From: Mycolicibacterium senegalense | GTDB lineage: Bacteria; Actinomycetota; Actinomycetes; Mycobacteriales; Mycobacteriaceae | Direction: 5' to 3' | Assembly: GCF_019645875.1 (NCBI RefSeq) | Contig: NZ_CP081000.1 | Location: forward strand, 3,286,001 to 3,350,000 | DNA: 64,000 bases | In this document: in pieces, positions 60,379 through 64,000 of the stretch | Layout: each line of letters starts with the position of its first letter | Position numbering within the stretch: the first letter of the stretch is position 1 | Made by a program: the position numbers and the translations under genes | The notes under the pieces: generated by a model | What the model was told of the DNA's origin: nothing | The model's input: only the letters and a program-made list of their open reading frames with translations | The model's database searches: none

Positions 60379-60403
60379 CAGCCGTTAGGAGGGGCTCCCC
60401 ACT

Positions 60404-61312
60404 GTGGCGGATGCCGTCATCGCGATAGCGGGATCATCCGGTCTGATCGGTTCGGCGCTGGTGTCAACGCTGCGCGCCGCCGATCGCCGGGTGCTCCGGA
60501 TCGTTCGCAGGGCACCATCGAACGGCGACGAGCTGTTCTGGAATCCCGACACCGGGGAGTTCGACGCCGCAGCACTCAACGGTGTGGACGCGGTGGTGAA
60601 CCTCTGCGGCGTCGGTGTCGGGGACAAGCGGTGGTCGGGCGCGTTCAAGCAGAGCCTGCGCGACAGCCGGATCGGGCCGACCGAGGTGCTCGCCGGCGCG
60701 GTGGCCGATGCCGGGGTGCCGGTGCTGATCAACGCCAGCGCAGTCGGTTACTACGGCGATACCAGGGACCGGGTGACCGACGAGTCCGCGCCTGAGGGCC
60801 GGGGCTTTTTGGCCGGGTTGTGTGCGGATTGGGAAGCGGCCACCGCGCCTGCGGTGGCCGCCGGGTCTCGGGTGGTGCTGCTGCGCACAGGCCTGGTGAT
60901 GGCCCCATCCGGGGGCATGGTGAGCCGGCTCAAACCGTTGTTCTCGCTGGGCCTGGGTGCCCGGTTGGGCAACGGCAGGCAGTACATCCCGTGGATCAGC
61001 CTGGAGGACGAAGTCCGTGCGGTGTTGTTCGCGATGTCGAACGAAAACCTTTCGGGCCCGGTCAATCTCACCGGGCCGGCCCCGGTGACCAACGCCGAGT
61101 TCACCGCGGCACTCGGCCGGGCGCTCAACCGGCCCACGCCGGTGATGGTTCCGGGCTTCGCACTTCGCACCCTGCTGGGTGAGATCGCCGATGAGGGACT
61201 GCTGGTGGGCCAACGCGCCATCCCGGCCGCCCTGGAACGCGCCGGCTTCAACTTCCATCACCAGACCGTGGGCGAGGCACTGGCTTACGCCACCGCGCCC
61301 AAAGACCTGTGA
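60404..61312 (+). CDS. NAD(P)-binding epimerase-like protein (TIGR01777/DUF1731 family)
   Basis: 302 aa. The Rossmann loop [13 protein letters not shown] is at the N-terminus; [26 protein letters not shown] and [13 protein letters not shown] are typical of the SulA/YfcH group, and the C-terminus ([25 protein letters not shown]) is the DUF1731 end. It lacks the usual SDR YxxxK; the substrate is unknown. AGGAGGGG precedes GTG 60404. It sits between dlaT and lipB, 25 bases from each, suggesting one lipoate-linked operon. Confidence 0.88.
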   Translation: MADAVIAIAGSSGLIGSALVSTLRAADRRVLRIVRRAPSNGDELFWNPDTGEFDAAALNGVDAVVNLCGVGVGDKRWSGAFKQSLRDSRIGPTEVLAGAVADAGVPVLINASAVGYYGDTRDRVTDESAPEGRGFLAGLCADWEAATAPAVAAGSRVVLLRTGLVMAPSGGMVSRLKPLFSLGLGARLGNGRQYIPWISLEDEVRAVLFAMSNENLSGPVNLTGPAPVTNAEFTAALGRALNRPTPVMVPGFALRTLLGEIADEGLLVGQRAIPAALERAGFNFHHQTVGEALAYATAPKDL

Positions 61313-61325
61313 CGCAGCCGGGGCG

Positions 61326-61331
61326 TACCGT
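61326..61331 (+). promoter_or_regulatory. -10 hexamer TACCGT, lipB (leaderless)
   Basis: TACCGT ends 7 bases before GTG 61339. It allows lipB transcription independent of dlaT. Confidence 0.55.
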
Positions 61332-61338
61332 CGACGCT

Positions 61339-62013
61339 GTGACATCCATCCGCGCAGCCGCAGCTCCCGTGGAGGTGCGCCGCCTCGGCACACTCGATTA
61401 CGAAGCCGCCTGGGAGCTACAGCGCGAGATCGCCGACGCCAGGGTGGCCGGTGGGCCCGACACCCTGCTGCTGCTGCAGCATCCGGCCGTCTACACCGCG
61501 GGCAAGCGCACCGAGCCGCATGAACGCCCGATGGACGGCACCCCCGTAGTCGATACCGACCGTGGCGGCAAGATCACCTGGCACGGCCCAGGGCAGCTGG
61601 TCGGCTACCCCATCATCGGGCTGGCCGAGCCGCTCGATGTGGTGAATTTCGTTCGGCGCCTTGAACAAGCGCTCATCGACGTGTGCGCGGAACTCGGTCT
61701 GGCGACGGGCCGGGTCGAGGGGCGGTCCGGCGTCTGGGTCCCCGACGACGGGCTGCGGCCGGCCCGCAAGGTCGGGGCCATCGGGATCCGGGTGGCCCGG
61801 GCGACGACGCTGCACGGGTTCGCCTTGAACTGCGACTGCGATCTGTCGGCGTATTCGCGGATCGTGCCGTGCGGCATCGCCGACGCCGGCGTGACCTCGC
61901 TGACCGCAGAACTCGGTCGCCGCGTGACCGTCGAGGACGTCACCGACCGGGTCGCCGCCGCGGTGAGCGACGCGCTCGACGGACGCCTGGAAGTGGCCCT
62001 GAACGTAGGATGA
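61339..62013 (+). CDS. lipB: Octanoyl-[acyl-carrier-protein] transferase LipB
   Basis: 224 aa. It transfers octanoate from ACP to lipoyl domains. [18 protein letters not shown] is the family signature; the catalytic Lys is in [10 protein letters not shown] and the catalytic Cys in [16 protein letters not shown] 61339 ([10 protein letters not shown]) fits the M. tuberculosis N-terminus and the leaderless -10; the frame is open to 61309. Its stop is 4 bases from lipA. Confidence 0.95.
   Translation: MTSIRAAAAPVEVRRLGTLDYEAAWELQREIADARVAGGPDTLLLLQHPAVYTAGKRTEPHERPMDGTPVVDTDRGGKITWHGPGQLVGYPIIGLAEPLDVVNFVRRLEQALIDVCAELGLATGRVEGRSGVWVPDDGLRPARKVGAIGIRVARATTLHGFALNCDCDLSAYSRIVPCGIADAGVTSLTAELGRRVTVEDVTDRVAAAVSDALDGRLEVALNVG
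62006..62011 (+). promoter_or_regulatory. -10 hexamer TAGGAT, lipA (leaderless)
   Basis: TAGGAT ends 6 bases before GTG 62018 and spans the last lipB codons. Confidence 0.55.
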
Positions 62014-62017
62014 ACTC

Positions 62018-62962
62018 GTGACTGTGGTGCCTGAAGGTCGGAAGCTGCTGCGTCTGGAAGTGCGGAACGCGCAGACGCCCATCGAACGCAAGCCACCGTG
62101 GATCAAGACCAGGGCCAAGATGGGTCCGGAATACACCGAGCTCAAGGGTCTGGTGCGGCGCGAAGGGCTGCACACGGTGTGCGAGGAGGCCGGCTGCCCC
62201 AACATCTTCGAATGCTGGGAGGACCGGGAGGCCACGTTCCTGATCGGCGGCGAGCAGTGCACTCGCCGGTGTGACTTCTGCCAGATCGACACCGGCAAGC
62301 CGGCCGAACTGGACCGCGACGAGCCGCGCCGGGTCGCCGAGAGCGTGCAGGCGATGGGTCTGAAGTACTCGACGGTGACGGGTGTCGCGCGCGACGACCT
62401 GCCCGACGGCGGGGCGTGGCTGTACGCCGAGACCGTTCGCCAGATCCATGCGCTCAACCCGAACACCGGGGTCGAGCTGTTGGCTCCGGACTTCAACGGC
62501 AACCCCGACCAGCTGGCCGAAGTGTTCGAGTCGCGCCCAGAAGTGTTCGCGCACAACGTCGAAACGGTGCCGCGCATTTTCAAGCGCATCCGGCCCGCGT
62601 TCCGCTATGACCGGAGCCTGGCGGTGATCACGTCCGCCCGCAACTTCGGCCTGGTCACCAAATCGAACCTCATCCTCGGGATGGGCGAAACCATCGACGA
62701 GGTCCACACTGCCCTGCGTGACCTGTACGACGCGGGCTGCGACATCGTCACCATCACCCAGTATCTGCGGCCCTCACCGCGCCATCATCCGGTGGAGCGT
62801 TGGGTACACCCCGACGAGTTCGTAGAGCTGTCGAGCTATGCCGAGGGCCTGGGATTCGCCGGTGTGCTGGCCGGTCCGCTGGTGCGTTCGTCCTACCGCG
62901 CGGGCAGGCTCTATGCCCAGGCCGCGCGGGTTCGGTTCGCCGATCAGCCCCCCGTATCCTGA
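62018..62962 (+). CDS. lipA: Lipoyl synthase LipA
   Basis: 314 aa radical-SAM enzyme that inserts sulfur at C6 and C8 of protein-bound octanoate. Both clusters are visible: the auxiliary [4Fe-4S] site Cys55, 60 and 66 in [12 protein letters not shown] and the radical-SAM site Cys81, 85 and 88 in CTRRCDFC. The C-terminal RSSYRAG contains the Ser ligand of the auxiliary cluster. It starts at GTG 62018 (VTVVPEGRK). It modifies DlaT and GcvH. Confidence 0.96.
   Translation: MTVVPEGRKLLRLEVRNAQTPIERKPPWIKTRAKMGPEYTELKGLVRREGLHTVCEEAGCPNIFECWEDREATFLIGGEQCTRRCDFCQIDTGKPAELDRDEPRRVAESVQAMGLKYSTVTGVARDDLPDGGAWLYAETVRQIHALNPNTGVELLAPDFNGNPDQLAEVFESRPEVFAHNVETVPRIFKRIRPAFRYDRSLAVITSARNFGLVTKSNLILGMGETIDEVHTALRDLYDAGCDIVTITQYLRPSPRHHPVERWVHPDEFVELSSYAEGLGFAGVLAGPLVRSSYRAGRLYAQAARVRFADQPPVS
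62955..62960 (+). promoter_or_regulatory. -10 hexamer TATCCT, DUF4191 gene (leaderless)
   Basis: TATCCT overlaps the lipA stop and ends 6 bases before ATG 62967. Confidence 0.6.
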
Positions 62963-62966
62963 ACTA

Positions 62967-63719
62967 ATGGCGAAAACCCGCACTGCCGCAGAGACCAAAG
63001 CGGCAAAGGCCGAGGCGAAGGCTGCCCGTAAGGCGGCCTCAAAGCAGCGGCGCAGTCAGTTGTGGCAGGCATTCCAGATCCAACGCAAAGAGGACAAGCG
63101 CCTCTTGCCGTACATGATCGGCGCGTTCGTGCTGATCGTGGCCGCCGCGGTGGTGGCCGGTGTGCTCATCGGCGGGTTCACGATGTACACGCTCATCCCG
63201 CTGGGCGTGGTGCTGGGTGCACTGGTCGCCTTCATCATCTTCGGGCGCCGCGCCCAGAAGTCGGTGTACCTGAAGGCCGAGGGCCAGACCGGCGCCGCGG
63301 CCTGGGCGCTGGACAATCTGCGCGGCAAGTGGCGCGTCACCCCGGGTGTCGCGGCAACCGGGCATTTCGACGCCGTGCACCGCGTGATCGGCCGGCCAGG
63401 GGTGATCTTCGTCGGTGAGGGCTCGGCCAATCGGGTCAAGCCGCTGCTGGCGCAGGAGAAGAAGCGCACCGCGCGCCTGGTCGGTGAGATCCCGATCTAC
63501 GACATCGTGGTCGGCAACGGCGAGGGCGAGGTGCCGCTGTCCAAGCTGGAGCGCCACCTGAACAAGCTGCCGGCCAACATCACTGTCAAGCAGATGGACT
63601 CGATCGAGTCCCGGCTGGCCGCACTCGGCACCAAGACCGGCCCGGCCGGCATGCCCAAGGGCCCGATGCCCGCCGGCGCCAAGATGCGCGGTGTGCAGCG
63701 CACCGTGCGCCGTCGCTGA
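62967..63719 (+). CDS. DUF4191 membrane protein (Rv2219-like)
   Basis: 250 aa. A Lys/Ala-rich helical N-terminus (TKAAKAEAKAARKAASKQRR) precedes two transmembrane helices (about 47-68 and 73-92) and a large soluble C-terminal domain with GKWRVTPGVAATGHFDAVHRVIGRPGVIFVG (in family order), which may face the cytoplasm. Conserved in actinobacteria next to lipA and glnA; function unknown. ATG 62967 is fixed by the leaderless -10. Confidence 0.88.
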   Translation: MAKTRTAAETKAAKAEAKAARKAASKQRRSQLWQAFQIQRKEDKRLLPYMIGAFVLIVAAAVVAGVLIGGFTMYTLIPLGVVLGALVAFIIFGRRAQKSVYLKAEGQTGAAAWALDNLRGKWRVTPGVAATGHFDAVHRVIGRPGVIFVGEGSANRVKPLLAQEKKRTARLVGEIPIYDIVVGNGEGEVPLSKLERHLNKLPANITVKQMDSIESRLAALGTKTGPAGMPKGPMPAGAKMRGVQRTVRRR

Positions 63720-63727
63720 CTCTCTGC

Positions 63728-63790
63728 CGCCGAGCGTGAACCAGATCGCGAGAATTCTTCGGATTCTCGCGATCTTCTTCACATTCGGCA
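63728..63790. terminator. Long palindrome between convergent genes, bidirectional terminator
   Basis: The core is a 13-bp perfect stem, AGATCGCGAGAAT with its complement (63743-63775), around a 7-base loop; outside it GTGAA pairs with TTCAC and GCCGA with TCGGC. It ends the DUF4191 gene and the convergent RDD gene. Confidence 0.8.
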
Positions 63791-63793
63791 CAG

Positions 63794-64000
63794 CTAGCGC
63801 CGCACCACCGCGGTGAACGTCAGGCGATCGTGCAGGCCCCGCAGATCACTGTCGGAAACCAGCGGCGGGATGACCAACGCGATCAACACCACCCGCAGGA
63901 ATGCCCGCACGATGCCGATCCGGTCGCGCCCGTCGGCCGGTACCACCGCCAGGCCTACCGCGAGCTGGCCCGGTGTGAACGAGAACAGCCGCACCGCGAC
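63794..64000 (-). CDS. RDD-family membrane protein, C-terminus (partial)
   Basis: Only the last 68 codons are inside the window; the start lies beyond 64000. The frame reads VRLFSFTPGQLAVGLAVV, a hydrophobic helix (IVRAFLRVVLIALVIPPLV) and DLRGLHDRLTFTAVVRR, the usual end of RDD proteins, whose Asp/Arg-rich helices may aid transport or sensing. Position after the DUF4191 gene matches Rv2219A, upstream of glnA. A possible start at 63994 is internal, because the frame continues to the window edge. Confidence 0.8.
   Translation of the reverse strand, partial: VAVRLFSFTPGQLAVGLAVVPADGRDRIGIVRAFLRVVLIALVIPPLVSDSDLRGLHDRLTFTAVVRR

Overview
The window is one continuous piece of a high-GC actinobacterial chromosome. 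Gene content, order and protein sequences match a Mycobacterium/Mycolicibacterium species, and the order follows the M. tuberculosis Rv2153c-Rv2219A interval almost gene for gene (comparison from memory). Signature genes are mptA, mptC and pimB' for LM/LAM and PIM synthesis, the qcrCAB/ctaCEF supercomplex genes, pknL, ephD and dlaT. I see no rRNA, tRNA, CRISPR array, phage gene or insertion sequence, so this is core genome. The Rv2172c (MTHFR-like), Rv2177c (transposase) and Rv2205c (glycerate kinase) positions are empty, cobU sits with cobTS, and a lytic-transglycosylase-like lipoprotein lies between pepB and ephD. This suggests a fast grower rather than the tuberculosis complex.

Layout. 1-12.1 kb, minus strand: the dcw cell-wall and division cluster, mraZ-rsmH-ftsL-like-ftsI-murE-murF-mraY-murD-ftsW-murG, mostly joined by ATGA/GTGA stop-start overlaps and headed by 10-bp-periodic GTGGG boxes typical of MraZ operators. 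12.4-31.7 kb: DUF3040 protein, GNAT acetyltransferase, lppM, then an envelope block: idsA2, mptA, the pknL/Rv2175c kinase-substrate pair, aroG, an RNase-like exonuclease, mptC, a PlsC-type acyltransferase, an ArsA-like ATPase with a Cys-motif protein and two SRPBCC proteins, fadD15, pimB', a membrane metallopeptidase and ripC. 31.8-43 kb: a small CxxC protein, a DEDDh/GIY-YIG nuclease, trpD, and the respiratory genes ctaE-qcrC-qcrA-qcrB and ctaC-ctaF with mmpS3. 43-53.8 kb: asnB, adoK, erpA, cobUTS, ilvE, gcvT and an adenylate cyclase. 53.8-64 kb: pepB, the lipoprotein, ephD, a 117-aa unknown, dlaT, an epimerase, lipB, lipA, a DUF4191 protein and the end of an RDD protein. LipB and LipA make the lipoyl cofactor carried by the two lipoyl domains of neighbouring DlaT.

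Regulation visible in the DNA. Eleven genes have a TANNNT -10 hexamer ending exactly 6-7 bases before the start codon, the arrangement of mycobacterial leaderless transcripts, and this fixes several starts. Convergent neighbours often share overlapping stop codons. The most unusual non-coding structures are a nested palindrome of GTGGG repeats upstream of mraZ, 28-bp direct repeats between the CxxC gene and the nuclease gene, and a perfect 17-bp inverted repeat that encodes part of a lipoprotein signal peptide.
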